Shown here in pieces: positions 20,220 to 30,767 of a stretch of DNA of 48,420 nt. The stretch comes from Alkalibacterium gilvum (GTDB lineage Bacteria; Bacillota; Bacilli; Lactobacillales; Carnobacteriaceae_A), in contig NZ_FNYW01000008.1 in assembly GCF_900109085.1 (NCBI RefSeq), positions 1-48,420 on the forward strand, given 5' to 3'. Below the pieces are notes generated by a model that searched no databases, was not told where the DNA came from, and saw only the letters and a program-made list of their open reading frames with translations. Within the stretch, counting starts at the first letter, position 1. Every line of letters begins with the position of its first letter. The translations under genes and the position numbers were made by a program.

Positions 20220-20600
20220 TTAGAGATTGTCTTTTGAATCATCAATAGTCACGATATAAAAGCCATCCCTAAGATCTTCACGGTAGGGAGCAAGTAAATC
20301 ACTCTCTGGGCGGTAATTGGAATGATCAAACTCATGATCTTTTCGGATATGAAAGGCATCCCGAATAGACGTCCAGAAATTTTTGTCCTCTAGAGATTTA
20401 TCATTACTTTTTGTTTTTTCAATATCAGGCTGTGTGACTTCAATGTTCCTGTCTTCAGAATTAAAAGGGTGTTTTTCTTTGTTAGTATAAATAGTTAATT
20501 GCTTGTTTTGGAAACCTTGAGCGAGTAAATGTCGAATGACACGCTCTGCTTCCTTCTCATCTTTATAACTCCCGACAACACGTTGCTTTTGCTTAATCAT
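20220..20600 (-). CDS. General stress protein 17M-like (YflT domain)
   Basis: A 126-residue protein starting MIKQKQRVVGSYKDEKEAERVIRHLLAQGF. This resembles the N-terminal YflT/GSP17M domain of Firmicute general stress proteins, a small alpha/beta fold with strands VVGSY and LTIYTN. The C-terminal half is charged and ends LRDGFYIVTIDD. The biochemical role is unknown. The start is placed at 20600, just after AAGGAGG (20605-20612 on the minus strand), not at the frame start at 20624. It is a single gene convergent with purR and divergent from glmU. The family match is by recognition of the N-terminal motif only. Confidence 0.75.
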   Translation of the reverse strand: MIKQKQRVVGSYKDEKEAERVIRHLLAQGFQNKQLTIYTNKEKHPFNSEDRNIEVTQPDIEKTKSNDKSLEDKNFWTSIRDAFHIRKDHEFDHSNYRPESDLLAPYREDLRDGFYIVTIDDSKDNL

Positions 20601-20723
20601 TCTTTGCCTCCTTAAGAGTATCATGAATGCTTAAATTAGAGTTTTTGGATTTGGAAAGTAAAAGTGCCTATGTATAGTATAAGAAAGGAAAACTTTCAGC
20701 TCAAATATTAGACCTTATATATC

Positions 20724-20752
20724 TTGAAAAGATTATAGTCATACAGTATGAT
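20724..20752 (+). promoter_or_regulatory. glmU promoter with overlapping palindrome
   Basis: TTGAAA (20724-20729) and TATGAT (20747-20752) are 17 bases apart. A palindrome, TCATAC-A-GTATGA (20739-20751), overlaps the -10 and could be an operator. AGTCATA recurs at about 20767. Confidence 0.6.
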
Positions 20753-20830
20753 AAGAGAGGAATTTTAGTCATATAGTTGTGTTAAAAATAAGGATAGTAT
20801 ACAGTCTAGAGTATAGATAGGAGACAAACA

Positions 20831-22204
20831 ATGACAAAAAGATTTGCAGTGGTACTTGCAGCAGGACAGGGCACACGAATGAAGTCTAAATTATATAAAG
20901 TAATGCATCCCGTTATGGGGAAGCCGATGGTGGAGCACGTTGTTGATCAAGCTAAAGCAGCCAATATAGATAATATTGTCACGGTCACGGGCGTAGGAGC
21001 TGAGACAGTACAGGAATGTCTAGGTGATAAAAGTGAATACGTCTTGCAAAAAGAACAGTTAGGGACGGCGCATGCTGTATTACAGGCAGAACCACTTCTT
21101 AAAAATGAAGAGGGAACGACCTTGGTTATTTGTGGTGACACTCCTCTGCTTACAGAAGAAACGTTAGAAGGTCTTATGAAACATCATGAAAGCAACGGGG
21201 CCAAAGCGACCGTTCTAACAGCCCATGCGGATGATCCGTTTGGATATGGACGTGTGATCCGAGATGAGGATGGAACTGTACTCAAAATAGTAGAGCAAAA
21301 AGATGCATCTGAAAAAGAGCAAGCTGTTAAAGAAATTAATACAGGAACGTATTGTTTTGATAATCAAATGCTTTTCAAAGCCTTGAATCAAGTTGGTAAT
21401 GACAACGTACAAGGTGAATATTATTTACCGGATGTTATAGAAATACTTAAAGATAAGCAAGAGCTTGTTTCTGCTTACCAATTAACTCACAAGGAAGAAG
21501 CCTTAGGAGTCAATGATCGTGTGGCTCTCTCAAAAGCAAATAGATTAATGAAAAATCGTATTAATGAACAACATATGAGAAATGGTGTCACGATGATTGA
21601 TCCTGATCAGACTTATATTGAGCGAGATGTAAAAATCGGCCAAGATACGGTTATTGAGCCAGGTGTTTACTTGAAAGGTAAGACAATTATCGGAGAAGAT
21701 TGTATGATTGGGGCACACTCTATTATTGTTGATAGCACTATTCATTCAGATGTCCAAGTGAAAAGTTCGTTAATAGAAGGGTCTGTGATGGAAAATCATA
21801 GCGATATTGGGCCTAACAGTCACTTGAGACCTGAGTCTATTATTAAAGAAGCGGCACACATTGGCAACTATGTTGAAATTAAAAAAGCAACGATTGGTGA
21901 AGAAACTAAAGTAGGGCACTTAACTTACGTAGGAGATGCCACATTAGGCAAGAATATCAATTTAGGATGTGGAACGGTTTTTGTTAATTATGATGGTAAA
22001 AATAAACATCATATTAATGTGGGGGATAACTCATTTATCGGCTGTAATGCAAATTTAATTGCGCCAGTAGATATCGAAGAAAATACGTATGTTGCTGCTG
22101 GTTCTACAATAACCGATAATGTGCCTGCGGAGTCATTAGCCATTGCACGTTCTCGCCAGACTAATAAGTTAGATTATCACAAAAAAAGCAGAAACAAGGA
22201 GTGA
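20831..22204 (+). CDS. glmU: Bifunctional GlcNAc-1-P uridyltransferase / GlcN-1-P acetyltransferase
   Basis: A 457-residue enzyme that makes UDP-GlcNAc, the precursor of peptidoglycan and teichoic acids. The N-terminal pyrophosphorylase domain opens with [13 protein letters not shown] and has the GTAHAVLQA and GDTPLL elements. From about residue 250 the protein is a left-handed beta-helix of hexapeptide repeats (for example [22 protein letters not shown]), the acetyltransferase domain, with NYDGKNKHH and [13 protein letters not shown] near the active site. It is followed by prs, as in B. subtilis. The ATG at 20831 follows ATAGGAGAC. GlmS, which makes the upstream glucosamine phosphate, is encoded at 28959-30767. 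Confidence 0.97.
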   Translation: MTKRFAVVLAAGQGTRMKSKLYKVMHPVMGKPMVEHVVDQAKAANIDNIVTVTGVGAETVQECLGDKSEYVLQKEQLGTAHAVLQAEPLLKNEEGTTLVICGDTPLLTEETLEGLMKHHESNGAKATVLTAHADDPFGYGRVIRDEDGTVLKIVEQKDASEKEQAVKEINTGTYCFDNQMLFKALNQVGNDNVQGEYYLPDVIEILKDKQELVSAYQLTHKEEALGVNDRVALSKANRLMKNRINEQHMRNGVTMIDPDQTYIERDVKIGQDTVIEPGVYLKGKTIIGEDCMIGAHSIIVDSTIHSDVQVKSSLIEGSVMENHSDIGPNSHLRPESIIKEAAHIGNYVEIKKATIGEETKVGHLTYVGDATLGKNINLGCGTVFVNYDGKNKHHINVGDNSFIGCNANLIAPVDIEENTYVAAGSTITDNVPAESLAIARSRQTNKLDYHKKSRNKE

Positions 22205-22311
22205 AATCCTTAAAAAAGAAAAGGAACTATAGATTCTGTAGTTGATTTATTTTGCTCTTAGGCATAAACTGATAGTATATAAATAAAAGAATAAAAATGA
22301 TGGAGGCCGAC

Positions 22312-23304
22312 ATGTCTGAACAATATTCTGATCCAAAATTAAAAATCTTTGCACTGAGTTCTAATCAGCCCCTTGCTGAAAAAATCGCTCAAGATATAGG
22401 TGTAGAGCTGGGTGAGGTTTCTGTAACAAAATTCAGTGATGGAGAAATTCGTATCAACATTGAGGAAAGTATTCGAGGAGACCATGTGTATGTAGTCCAA
22501 TCTACGTCAGCACCGACGAATGATAATCTAATGGAAGTTCTGATTATGATTGATGCATTAAAACGCGCGAGTGCAAAAACAGTTAATATTGTTATGCCTT
22601 ATTATGGCTATGCCAGACAAGATAGAAAAGCCCGTTCAAGAGAACCGATTACTGCTAAATTGGTAGCAAACATGATTGAAAAAGCAGGCGCTGACCGTAT
22701 GCTTTCTCTTGATTTACATGCATCCCAGATTCAAGGGTTCTTTGATATACCTGTGGATCATTTATTGGGGGCCTCTTTGCTAGCCAACTGGTTCTTAGAT
22801 AAGGGGTTATGCGGTGAAAATACTGTTGTTGTCTCACCTGATCATGGTGGTGTGACACGCGCACGTAAACTCGCAGAATTTTTAAAATCACCGATTGCGA
22901 TTATTGATAAGCGTCGACCTAAAGCAAATGTCGCCCAAGTGATGAATATTGTTGGTAATGTAGAAGGGAAAACAGCCGTATTGATTGATGACTTGATAGA
23001 TACAGCAGGAACGATAACCTTAGCTGCTGATGCCTTAATGGAAAAAGGAGCCAAAGAGGTTTACGCTTGTGGCACACATCCCGTTTTCTCAGGTCCTGCC
23101 ATCAAGAGAATAGAAGAATCACCTATCAAGAAGATGATTGTTACAGACTCAATCATGCTCCCGGGAGAAAAACATATTGATAAAATCGTACAGGTTAGTG
23201 TTGGAGAGTTAATGGGACATGCAATCAAACGTATTCACGAAAACCGTTCAGTGTCTCCGTTATTCGAAAAACAATTCAAAGGTTATGTCAAAGATGATGA
23301 ATAA
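22312..23304 (+). CDS. prs: Ribose-phosphate pyrophosphokinase
   Basis: A 330-residue class I PRPP synthase that transfers pyrophosphate from ATP to ribose 5-phosphate, supplying nucleotide, His and Trp synthesis. The catalytic flexible-loop region follows [18 protein letters not shown]. The [19 protein letters not shown] metal site and [12 protein letters not shown], the ribose-5-P loop, are intact. Three ATGs are in frame (22297, 22300, 22312). The last is preceded by GGAGG at six bases and gives the family's usual N-terminus. It lies 107 bases after glmU. Confidence 0.97.
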   Translation: MSEQYSDPKLKIFALSSNQPLAEKIAQDIGVELGEVSVTKFSDGEIRINIEESIRGDHVYVVQSTSAPTNDNLMEVLIMIDALKRASAKTVNIVMPYYGYARQDRKARSREPITAKLVANMIEKAGADRMLSLDLHASQIQGFFDIPVDHLLGASLLANWFLDKGLCGENTVVVSPDHGGVTRARKLAEFLKSPIAIIDKRRPKANVAQVMNIVGNVEGKTAVLIDDLIDTAGTITLAADALMEKGAKEVYACGTHPVFSGPAIKRIEESPIKKMIVTDSIMLPGEKHIDKIVQVSVGELMGHAIKRIHENRSVSPLFEKQFKGYVKDDE

Positions 23305-23418
23305 AGGCTAGTAGTTCTTTCTGTACTAAGTCCCAGTATTTTTGATAGGCTATTTCAAGAAGAAGTATTCAGTTCATCTTGAATGCATATTGTCACTTCA
23401 AGGAAGGAGTATAGCGTC

Positions 23419-23862
23419 ATGTTTGACAAGCTAAAGTATCATTTAAGAAACACTAAACCACTGGATGTCATCATTATTGTCACTCTTATGCTAGGCTCTT
23501 TTCTTCCACATGTGGTGTACGGTATGCAGTTGAGTCAGATTGATGAAGATGCGCAAATCATTGCTACAGTGAGTATTTCAGGCGAAGAAGTTTATAGTGT
23601 AGAATTAAGTGAAGAGACGCCACATGAAGAATTCACTTTAAAGCCTTCAAAAAAACAGTACAATATCATTGAAGTGGATGGGACTCGTATCCGAAATAAA
23701 GAAGACAACAGTCCCGATCAATTGGGAGTCAGACGCGGTTGGATTAGCCAGCCTGGTGAAACGGCTGTCGTCTTACCGCATGAATTGATTATTGAAATCC
23801 ATGCAGAATCGCCTGATGGAGAGAAAATTGACCAAGAGGACGATATCATTATACCGATGTAA
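23419..23862 (+). CDS. Membrane-anchored NusG domain II protein
   Basis: A 147-residue protein with one N-terminal membrane helix (PLDVIIIVTLMLGSFLPHVVYG) and an extracytoplasmic beta-rich domain. The domain resembles NusG domain II family proteins of Firmicutes: a VSISGEEVYSVELSEE strand pair, then YNIIEVDGTRIRNKEDNSPDQLGVRRGWISQPGET. The link to transcription factor NusG is a shared fold, not a shared role, and the function is unknown. The ATG at 23419 follows AGGAAGGAG; the open frame upstream to 23383 is ignored. It lies downstream of prs and ends at a strong terminator. Confidence 0.78.
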   Translation: MFDKLKYHLRNTKPLDVIIIVTLMLGSFLPHVVYGMQLSQIDEDAQIIATVSISGEEVYSVELSEETPHEEFTLKPSKKQYNIIEVDGTRIRNKEDNSPDQLGVRRGWISQPGETAVVLPHELIIEIHAESPDGEKIDQEDDIIIPM

Positions 23863-23875
23863 ATATATGTATAAA

Positions 23876-23919
23876 AGCAGCAGGCTTTGTTATTATTACA
23901 AAGTCTGCTGCTCTTTTTT
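23876..23919. terminator. Terminator between NusG-II gene and ldh
   Basis: Arms AGCAGCAG-G-CTTTGT (23876-23890) and ACAAAG-T-CTGCTGCT (23898-23912) are followed by T7 on the plus strand. A TTTTA run on the minus strand makes it partly bidirectional. Confidence 0.87.
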
Positions 23920-23937
23920 TAAAATATATGAGTAAAA

Positions 23938-24927
23938 TTAATCAATTGTGAAACCTAGATCAGGATTTTTTTCAAGTACTTCTTTTAAATGTTTTCGTAT
24001 AGTATTAACAGAGTAATCCATTTTTTCTTTTTCGGAATCATTCAAGGGGATTTCTACAACTTTTTTAAGACCATTACTATTAACAATGGCAGGAGAGCCA
24101 ATATATATGTTATTTTGGCCATATTCTCCTTCAAGATAAACTGAAAGAGGTAGAACAGCTTGTTCATTGTTTAAAATTGCACGTGTAATACGCGCAAGGG
24201 AAGCACCAATACCATAGAAAGTGGCTCCTTTTTTCTGAATGATTTCATAAGCCGCATCCCTTACAGAGAAGAATATTTCCACAAGGGCCTCTTGATCCGT
24301 TTGAGGATTATTACTTAGCCATTCATTTATATGCAAGCCGGCTACGTTAGCATGTGACCAGACTGGGAACTCGGTATCACCATGCTCTCCAATGATGTAT
24401 CCATGAACATTACGCACATCGACATCCAGTAAATTTGCTATGGCATGGCGGAAACGTGCGCTGTCAAGGGACGTTCCTGTTCCAATGACTTTATGAGAAG
24501 GAAGGCCAGATAATTTGTAAACAGCATAGGTGAGTATGTCTACTGGATTCGCAGCAACTAAAAAGACACCGTCAAAGCCACTTTTCATTACATTTTCTAC
24601 AACTGATTTAGTGATACGAAGATTCTTCTCAGTTAAATCTAAACGTGTTTCTCCTGGCTTTTGAGAGGCACCGGCTGTGAAAACAACAAGATCTGCATCA
24701 TGACAATCTTCGTAGTCTGCAACATAAATTTTCTTTGGAGATGTGAAAGCCAAGGCACTGTTTAGGTCCATGACATCACCTTCTACCTTTTCTCGATTTA
24801 CATCGATGATACCAAGTTCATGACCAATGTTTTGATTTAATATGGCATAGGCAAAGCTTGAGCCAACTGCACCGTCCCCAATTAAAATAATCTTTTGACG
24901 TTTGTCTTTCTCTTTCATCTCATACAT
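23938..24927 (-). CDS. ldh: L-lactate dehydrogenase
   Basis: A 329-residue NAD-dependent enzyme that reduces pyruvate to L-lactate and regenerates NAD in fermentation. The Rossmann motif is [13 protein letters not shown], the NAD-adenine contact [11 protein letters not shown], the active-loop segment [11 protein letters not shown], and the catalytic histidine lies in [13 protein letters not shown]. Substrate specificity fits lactate rather than malate: Gln of the active loop is in SQKPGETR. The start could be ATG 24927 or ATG 24918; GGAAAGG is nearer to optimal spacing for the second. The gene is monocistronic. A TGC-TATACT extended -10 lies near 24950 on the minus strand. Confidence 0.96.
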   Translation of the reverse strand: MYEMKEKDKRQKIILIGDGAVGSSFAYAILNQNIGHELGIIDVNREKVEGDVMDLNSALAFTSPKKIYVADYEDCHDADLVVFTAGASQKPGETRLDLTEKNLRITKSVVENVMKSGFDGVFLVAANPVDILTYAVYKLSGLPSHKVIGTGTSLDSARFRHAIANLLDVDVRNVHGYIIGEHGDTEFPVWSHANVAGLHINEWLSNNPQTDQEALVEIFFSVRDAAYEIIQKKGATFYGIGASLARITRAILNNEQAVLPLSVYLEGEYGQNNIYIGSPAIVNSNGLKKVVEIPLNDSEKEKMDYSVNTIRKHLKEVLEKNPDLGFTID

Positions 24928-25100
24928 CCCTTTCCTTTTTAACTAATAATAGTATAGCATAATTAACCTCTAATATAGACAAATATATTGAAGAAAATTC
25001 AACAATTCACAATCATGCAATAATTGACTAAACCTATTATAAATGGGAAAATGATAATATATTTTTAACGATATACTAACCTTTGAATGGAGATGTACAA

Positions 25101-27065
25101 TTGAAGCCAATAACAAGTGAAAGTTTATTTGAATTGAAAAATGTGTCTCAGCCAATATCCGTGGAGGATCGCTTTTTTTATCTTGAAACACGGACAGATA
25201 AAGATGAAAATACTTATCTTACATCAGTATGGGGATTGGATAAAGAGACCCGTGAGCGTACAAAATGGGTCAGCGAAGACATGAGTCCATCCCAACTTAA
25301 AGTTAGCCCAAATAAAAAATGGTTGAGTTTCTTATCAGCTCCAAAAGAAAAGAAGGCTCAAATCTGTATTATGCCCTTAAAAGGTGGAGGAGCTACTCCT
25401 TTAACGGAAGAAAAAACAGGGATAAGTACTTATGAATGGACAGATAATAGTGCATCAATTTATTATCAGACCTCTGTAAAAATAGAGAAACAAAATCAGG
25501 AAGAAGAAAAAGAGGCATCAGAAACAAAAAAAGTTGAAGCTAAAACCATTACAAAATTACAGTATAAAATGGATGGACAAGGCCATTTACCTAATGATAA
25601 AAATTACCAAGTAAAAAAGTTAGATGTTGAAAGTAAAAAAGAGGCAGTTGTCATTGAAAAGGATCGCCCATTTAAACTTCAATATGTTTCCAAAGATGAA
25701 CGTTTCTTACTGTATATTGATAAACTTGATCCAGAAGATGAATGGGTGTACGGAGCGAGTGTCTATGAATATGATATAAATTTAAAGGAATCACAGTTGA
25801 TTACAAAAGATATACCCAAAGGAAGTTTCTCTTTTGAGGCAGCAAATGAAAACGAAACATTTTTCTTATTTACAGGTAATGATTTTTCCCATGCGTTTGT
25901 AACCTTGGACAAAGTTTTTGGTTGGGACCGTGAAAAACAAACATTTATAGAATTGTCAAAAGAGGATAAGCATGTCGGGGATGCTCTTATTGGCGACTTC
26001 CAACAAAAAACAAAGGGATTTCCTGTGTGTTGGTTGACTGATGAGACCTTTGTATATCCCGTTTCTGTGGAAGGGAAACTCCAGTTATATCATGGGGATA
26101 TCGAAGGAAACAACATAAAGATATTTGACGCATATGCCCATTTAACTGATGGCGATTTGATTGAGAAAAACAAATTTGTCGTGACCTATTCAGATTTGAA
26201 TACGCCAAGTGTCCTTGCATCTTTAGATATTGAAAGTGGAGAGATAGATGTTTTATATGATCCAAATGAAGCATTCTCAAGCACGCATGCATATGCTTGT
26301 GTTGAGCGATTCTGGTTTAAGGGAGCAGATAACTGGGATATTGAAGGGTGGTACGTGAAACCGACACAAGATAAAAAGGAGCACCCTGCTATACTTTATA
26401 TACATGGTGGACCTCAGGTGTGTTACGGGGAAACATTCTTTCATGAAATGCAACAGCTTGCAAGTTCTGGGTATGGTGTCATCATGATAAACCCACGTGG
26501 CGGAAATAGTTACGGACAAGATTTTGTGGCCTCAATCTTAGGTGATTACGGAAATAAAGACTATCAGGATTTGATGCTAGGCACAGATTATGTTCTAGAA
26601 AAGCATCCGGAGATTGATAAAGAGCGAGTCTTTGTAGCTGGGGGAAGTTACGGCGGGTTTATGACTAACTGGGTCATCGGGCACACTGATCGATTTAAAG
26701 CCGCCATAACACAGCGATGCATTTCAAACTGGCTTAGTTTTTACGGAACAAGTGATGTCGGCGCATTCTTTGTCGAATATCAACTTCAAAAAGAGTTGAA
26801 AGATGCAAAGGCCTTGTGGGAAATGTCCCCCCTTGCTTATGCTGATAATATTAAAACACCTCTGCTTGTAATGCATGGCGAAGAAGACCTGCGTTGTCCT
26901 AAGGAACAAGGAGAACAAATGTATACGGCAATGAAGAAACAGAAAGTGGACACCAAAATGATTCTCTATCCAAAATCCAGCCATGGCTTATCACGTTCTG
27001 GCCTACCTCATTTAAGAATGTACAGAATGAATGAAATAAACGCATGGTTTGAAAAATACCAATAA
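25101..27065 (+). CDS. S9 family serine peptidase (acylaminoacyl-peptidase-like)
   Basis: A 654-residue cytoplasmic peptidase of the prolyl oligopeptidase family. Residues 1-390 form a beta-propeller gate (repeated strands such as YEWTDNSASIYYQT and VYGASVYEYDI). The C-terminal alpha/beta-hydrolase domain starts near HPAILYIHGGPQ. The catalytic triad is Ser516 in GGSYGGFM, Asp596 in HGEEDLRCP and His628 in SSHGLSRSG. The family removes acylated or unblocked residues from short peptides; the exact specificity is unknown. I chose TTG 25101, eight bases after GGAG, over TTG 25083. The gene is transcribed divergently from ldh. Confidence 0.92.
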   Translation: MKPITSESLFELKNVSQPISVEDRFFYLETRTDKDENTYLTSVWGLDKETRERTKWVSEDMSPSQLKVSPNKKWLSFLSAPKEKKAQICIMPLKGGGATPLTEEKTGISTYEWTDNSASIYYQTSVKIEKQNQEEEKEASETKKVEAKTITKLQYKMDGQGHLPNDKNYQVKKLDVESKKEAVVIEKDRPFKLQYVSKDERFLLYIDKLDPEDEWVYGASVYEYDINLKESQLITKDIPKGSFSFEAANENETFFLFTGNDFSHAFVTLDKVFGWDREKQTFIELSKEDKHVGDALIGDFQQKTKGFPVCWLTDETFVYPVSVEGKLQLYHGDIEGNNIKIFDAYAHLTDGDLIEKNKFVVTYSDLNTPSVLASLDIESGEIDVLYDPNEAFSSTHAYACVERFWFKGADNWDIEGWYVKPTQDKKEHPAILYIHGGPQVCYGETFFHEMQQLASSGYGVIMINPRGGNSYGQDFVASILGDYGNKDYQDLMLGTDYVLEKHPEIDKERVFVAGGSYGGFMTNWVIGHTDRFKAAITQRCISNWLSFYGTSDVGAFFVEYQLQKELKDAKALWEMSPLAYADNIKTPLLVMHGEEDLRCPKEQGEQMYTAMKKQKVDTKMILYPKSSHGLSRSGLPHLRMYRMNEINAWFEKYQ

Positions 27066-27073
27066 AAATAGAC

Positions 27074-27142
27074 GGTGTAGTGTTTTCTGCTCTGAATCAG
27101 ATGGATTTGAAAGATTCGGACGGAGGCACTGCACCTTTTTTT
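27074..27142 (+). terminator. Terminator after the S9 peptidase gene
   Basis: Arms GGTGTAGTG (27074-27082) and CACTGCACC (27127-27135), with one G-T-type mismatch, are followed by T7. The loop is unusually long, about 44 bases. Confidence 0.7.
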
Positions 27143-27193
27143 ATAAATAAATGAGAAAAGTATAAAATTCTGATAAGTAGAAGACGATAACCT

Positions 27194-27221
27194 TTGTTAA
27201 ATAGAAACTATCTGTTATACT
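27194..27221 (+). promoter_or_regulatory. Promoter of the aspartate decarboxylase gene
   Basis: TTGTTA (27194-27199) and TATACT (27216-27221) have a 16-base spacer, and TG precedes the -10 by one base. Confidence 0.65.
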
Positions 27222-27276
27222 CACTAACGATTACGACATATACAAATAAACGAAAAAACACTATAGGAGTGTAACC

Positions 27277-28857
27277 TTGACACAAAATCTGGAAAGTTTA
27301 AGCCCTTTTGAATTAAATCTTTATCTTGAAAGCAGAATGACCAAGCAAAACACAAGTAAACAATGGCTCAATGCTGGAAGGGGTAACCCCAACTGGACAG
27401 CACCTATTCCAAGGGAAGCTTATTTTCTATTAGGCGAATTTTCAACGAAAGAAACGATGCTTAAAGAAAAAGAATCGATTGGGACAATGATCAAAAAAGG
27501 AAACGGCCAAGTCACTCGGTTTGAGGCCTTTATAAAAAGCAAAGAGTCTCCTGGAGCAACACTTTTAGAAGAAATCTGGGAAAAGGGTTCACACCTATTA
27601 GGTATGGATAGAGAAGAATGGCTTACGCAAATGCTTGATTATAGTATAGGAGATAATTACCCCTATCCTGAACGCGTACTGAACGCATGTGAGCAGCCGA
27701 TAAAACAATACCTCCATCATGAACTATTTAATGCAAAAACAGAGCCGTTTGATATTTTTGCAGTTGAAGGTGGCACAGCGGGAATTGTTTATACCTTTAA
27801 TTCACTTGTAAATAATCACTTGCTCGAAAAGCATGATAAAATTGCTCTAATGGTTCCAACCTTTGCACCATATATGGAGATACCGGAACTGCCAGAATAT
27901 GATTTTGATGTAGAATATATTCGATCAGAGCTAATGGAAATTGATGGACAGAGAAGTTATCAGTTTCCTAAAGCGGAGCTAGACCGTTTGAGAAATGATG
28001 AAATTAAGGCGGTCTTTGTGGTTAATCCAAGTAATCCAACGGCAAATGCAATTTACGATGAATCAATTGAACAGTTGAAAGATATTGTTAAAACAGATAA
28101 CCCCAATTTGATGATTCTTTCCGATGATGTTTATGGCACGTTTTTAGAAGACTTCACTTCTTTATTTACAGCTATGCCATATAATACGGCTTGTATTTAC
28201 TCGTATTCCAAATACTTTGGAGCAACGGGATGGCGTGTTGGAACAATTGCGTTGGCTAAAAATAATGTCTTTGATAAACGACTTCATGAATTACCCAGTT
28301 CAAAAAAATTAGCCTTACATGAACGTTATGGTTCTTTAACGTCAGAACCGGAACGATTAAACTTCATTGATCGCCTAGTAGCAGATAGCCGATCCGTTGC
28401 ATTAAATCATGCAGCAGGCTTGTCCGCACCCCAGCAAGTAATGATGACCTTGTTTAGTCTTTATGCGCTACTGGATAAGGAAGATGAGTACAAGAAAGAA
28501 GTCATGGCTATTTGTCAAAAAAGAGGCGAGCTTTTATATGAGTCATTGGAAATGTCCAGACCTTATAAAAGTTTGAATACTGCCTATTACTGTGAAATTG
28601 ACTTTGATTGGTGGATTGAAAAGCGCTATGGTTCAAATTTCAAGACTTTTGTACAAGAGACATGGACAATGACGGATATCGTAGCTAAATTGGTTGAAGA
28701 AGAACGACTCATGCTTTTAAAAGCTGAAGCATTTGGTTCAAGCAAGTGGACTGTTCGTGTGTCACTAGCGAATTTAAAAACAGAGGCCTATAGAGAAATA
28801 GGCTCACGTGTATCTAATATGATGGATCGGTTATACACGAACTGGAAAAATGACTAA
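27277..28857 (+). CDS. aspD: Aspartate 4-decarboxylase / aspartate aminotransferase-like enzyme
   Basis: A 526-residue fold-type I PLP enzyme. The unusual length, the N-terminal extension (LNAGRGNPNWTAPIPREAYFLLGEF) and the MTEW-like C-terminal region match bacterial L-aspartate 4-decarboxylase, which converts aspartate to alanine and CO2. PLP is expected on Lys312 in YSYSKYFGATGWRVG. The VNPSNPTAN and SDDVYGTF segments are also conserved. In Tetragenococcus and lactobacilli this enzyme works with the aspartate:alanine exchanger AspT to generate proton motive force, but no aspT is adjacent here. The start is TTG 27277 after ATAGGAGTG. Confidence 0.88.
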   Translation: MTQNLESLSPFELNLYLESRMTKQNTSKQWLNAGRGNPNWTAPIPREAYFLLGEFSTKETMLKEKESIGTMIKKGNGQVTRFEAFIKSKESPGATLLEEIWEKGSHLLGMDREEWLTQMLDYSIGDNYPYPERVLNACEQPIKQYLHHELFNAKTEPFDIFAVEGGTAGIVYTFNSLVNNHLLEKHDKIALMVPTFAPYMEIPELPEYDFDVEYIRSELMEIDGQRSYQFPKAELDRLRNDEIKAVFVVNPSNPTANAIYDESIEQLKDIVKTDNPNLMILSDDVYGTFLEDFTSLFTAMPYNTACIYSYSKYFGATGWRVGTIALAKNNVFDKRLHELPSSKKLALHERYGSLTSEPERLNFIDRLVADSRSVALNHAAGLSAPQQVMMTLFSLYALLDKEDEYKKEVMAICQKRGELLYESLEMSRPYKSLNTAYYCEIDFDWWIEKRYGSNFKTFVQETWTMTDIVAKLVEEERLMLLKAEAFGSSKWTVRVSLANLKTEAYREIGSRVSNMMDRLYTNWKND

Positions 28858-28861
28858 ATAA

Positions 28862-28934
28862 AAAAAGACTCCCTCTGTAGCATAATCAAAAAAATGTGTA
28901 TGCATTTTCTGATTGCAACGAAGGGAGTCTTTTT
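28862..28934. terminator. Bidirectional terminator between aspD and glmS
   Basis: Long-range arms AAAAAGACTCCCT (28862-28874 region) and AGGGAGTCTTTTT (28922-28934) enclose about 47 bases with further internal pairing (TGCAT-type). It serves the converging genes. Confidence 0.78.
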
Positions 28935-28958
28935 ATGTCAGTAAGTTTTACTGATAAA

Positions 28959-30767
28959 TTATTCTACTGTAACTGATTTAGCCAGGTTCCTTGGTTTATC
29001 CACATCATTACCACGGTGTAAACTGCAGTAATAGGCGAGTAACTGTGTTGGAATAACACTAACCAAGGCTGATAATAAGGGATTAACATGGGGAATGACG
29101 ATTTGGTCTTCCGGACGGTCGAGACCTTCCATTGAAATAACCATTGCATGTGCGCCGCGTGCTTTTGTTTCTTGCAAGTTACCACGTGTGTGTCCAGCAA
29201 CTCTTTTCTCGGTCACAAGTGCGATCACGGGAGTATCCTCTTCAATTAAGGCAATGGTTCCGTGTTTCAACTCGCCAGCAGCAAAGCCTTCAGTTTGAAT
29301 ATAAGAAATTTCTTTCAACTTAAGAGCTGCTTCTAAAGCAACATGATAATCCATGCCACGCCCGATATAAAACGCATTACGAGAAGTACTTAAGTAATCT
29401 GAGGCAAGAGATTCTATTTTTTCTTTATCGTCGATAATAGCTTGAATCGCATTAGCCGCAATACCGATATCATGAAGCATGGTCCCTTTATTAATGAGCC
29501 CTTTTTCTATACCAATAACTTCACTTAAAATGGCTAGAACCGCAATTTGTGCTGTGTAAGCTTTCGTTGAAGCAACAGCGATTTCAGGGCCTGCATTCAG
29601 GAGTAATGTGAAATTGGATTCGCGAGACAGGGTTGAGCCAGCCACATTTGTTACAGTCAACGATGGGTGGCCAAGCGCGTTTGTTTTAACGAGCACTTGA
29701 CGACTGTCGGCTGTTTCACCACTTTGAGATAAAAAGATAAAGAATGGCTTCTCAGAAAGAATGGGAGTGTTATACCCGAATTCACTTGAAACATGTACTT
29801 CAGTTGGAATATGAGTCATTTTTTCAATAAGTTCTTTCCCAACAAGGCCACCATTATAGCTTGTTCCCGCCGCAATGATATAGACACGGTCAGATTCAAG
29901 CATGGCGTCTACGATAGCTTGATCAACCGTCAGATTATTATTTTCATCCTGATACTTCAATAAAAGTTTACGCATGACAGCGGGTTGTTCATCAATTTCT
30001 TTCAACATGTAATAAGGATAGGTTCCTTTTTCAAAATCATCTGAATCAATTTCAGCTGTATAGGGCGCGCGCTTAATTTTTTCACCAGTGAAGTCTTCAA
30101 TGATTAGTGATTCACGTGTTACCGTAGCGATTTCCTTGTCCATCAACTCAACGAATTGATTTGTTTCTTTAATCATTGCCATAGCATCACTACATATAAC
30201 GTTGAAGCCATCTCCTTTACCAAGTAAAAGCGGGCTCTTATTTTTAGCTGCATAGATGACATCTGGATTTTGATTATCCATAAGAGCGATAGCATAAGAC
30301 CCTTCTAAAGCAACAATGGCTTTTTTAAAGGCATCAATGGTTTCCAAGTCCTCAGATTCTACAAACCAAGAAATAAGTTGCACGATAATTTCTGTATCTG
30401 TATCACTTTTTTGTTCGACGTCAGATAAGTAAGCATCTTTAATCTCTTGATAGTTTTCAATCACACCATTATGAACAATCGTGAAACGTTCGCTAACAGA
30501 CTGGTGCGGATGCGCATTACGTACACTTGGAGCGCCGTGTGTTGCCCAACGTGTATGTCCAATACCGGCAGTTGCCTTTACTGAATCATCAACTTTCTCA
30601 CGTAGAGCAGCCATTCTTCCTTTTTCTTTGAATAAATAACCCTCTTCTGCTTTTTTTAAAACATAAATACCTGCTGAATCATAACCACGGTATTCTAGTT
30701 TTTCTAAACCGTTTAAGAGTATTTCCTTGGAGTCTTTTGCTCCGATATAACCTACAATGCCACACAT
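28959..30767 (-). CDS. glmS: Glutamine--fructose-6-phosphate aminotransferase
   Basis: A 602-residue enzyme making glucosamine 6-phosphate from fructose 6-phosphate and glutamine, the first step of cell-wall aminosugar synthesis. The start at 30767 gives MCGIVGYIG, so Cys2 becomes the N-terminal glutaminase nucleophile after Met removal; a GTG farther upstream at 30779 would lie in the ribosome site and block this. The GATase II domain covers residues 1-~240 ([20 protein letters not shown]). Two SIS isomerase domains follow ([34 protein letters not shown]). It ends LAKSVTVE, typical for the family. No glmS ribozyme core is visible upstream. Confidence 0.97.
   Translation of the reverse strand: MCGIVGYIGAKDSKEILLNGLEKLEYRGYDSAGIYVLKKAEEGYLFKEKGRMAALREKVDDSVKATAGIGHTRWATHGAPSVRNAHPHQSVSERFTIVHNGVIENYQEIKDAYLSDVEQKSDTDTEIIVQLISWFVESEDLETIDAFKKAIVALEGSYAIALMDNQNPDVIYAAKNKSPLLLGKGDGFNVICSDAMAMIKETNQFVELMDKEIATVTRESLIIEDFTGEKIKRAPYTAEIDSDDFEKGTYPYYMLKEIDEQPAVMRKLLLKYQDENNNLTVDQAIVDAMLESDRVYIIAAGTSYNGGLVGKELIEKMTHIPTEVHVSSEFGYNTPILSEKPFFIFLSQSGETADSRQVLVKTNALGHPSLTVTNVAGSTLSRESNFTLLLNAGPEIAVASTKAYTAQIAVLAILSEVIGIEKGLINKGTMLHDIGIAANAIQAIIDDKEKIESLASDYLSTSRNAFYIGRGMDYHVALEAALKLKEISYIQTEGFAAGELKHGTIALIEEDTPVIALVTEKRVAGHTRGNLQETKARGAHAMVISMEGLDRPEDQIVIPHVNPLLSALVSVIPTQLLAYYCSLHRGNDVDKPRNLAKSVTVE

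Noticed and set aside
24985-25020. Possible Rex operator upstream of ldh
   Set aside because: Only one half-site (TTGTGAA on the minus strand) is present, without the matching TTCACAA half at the right spacing.
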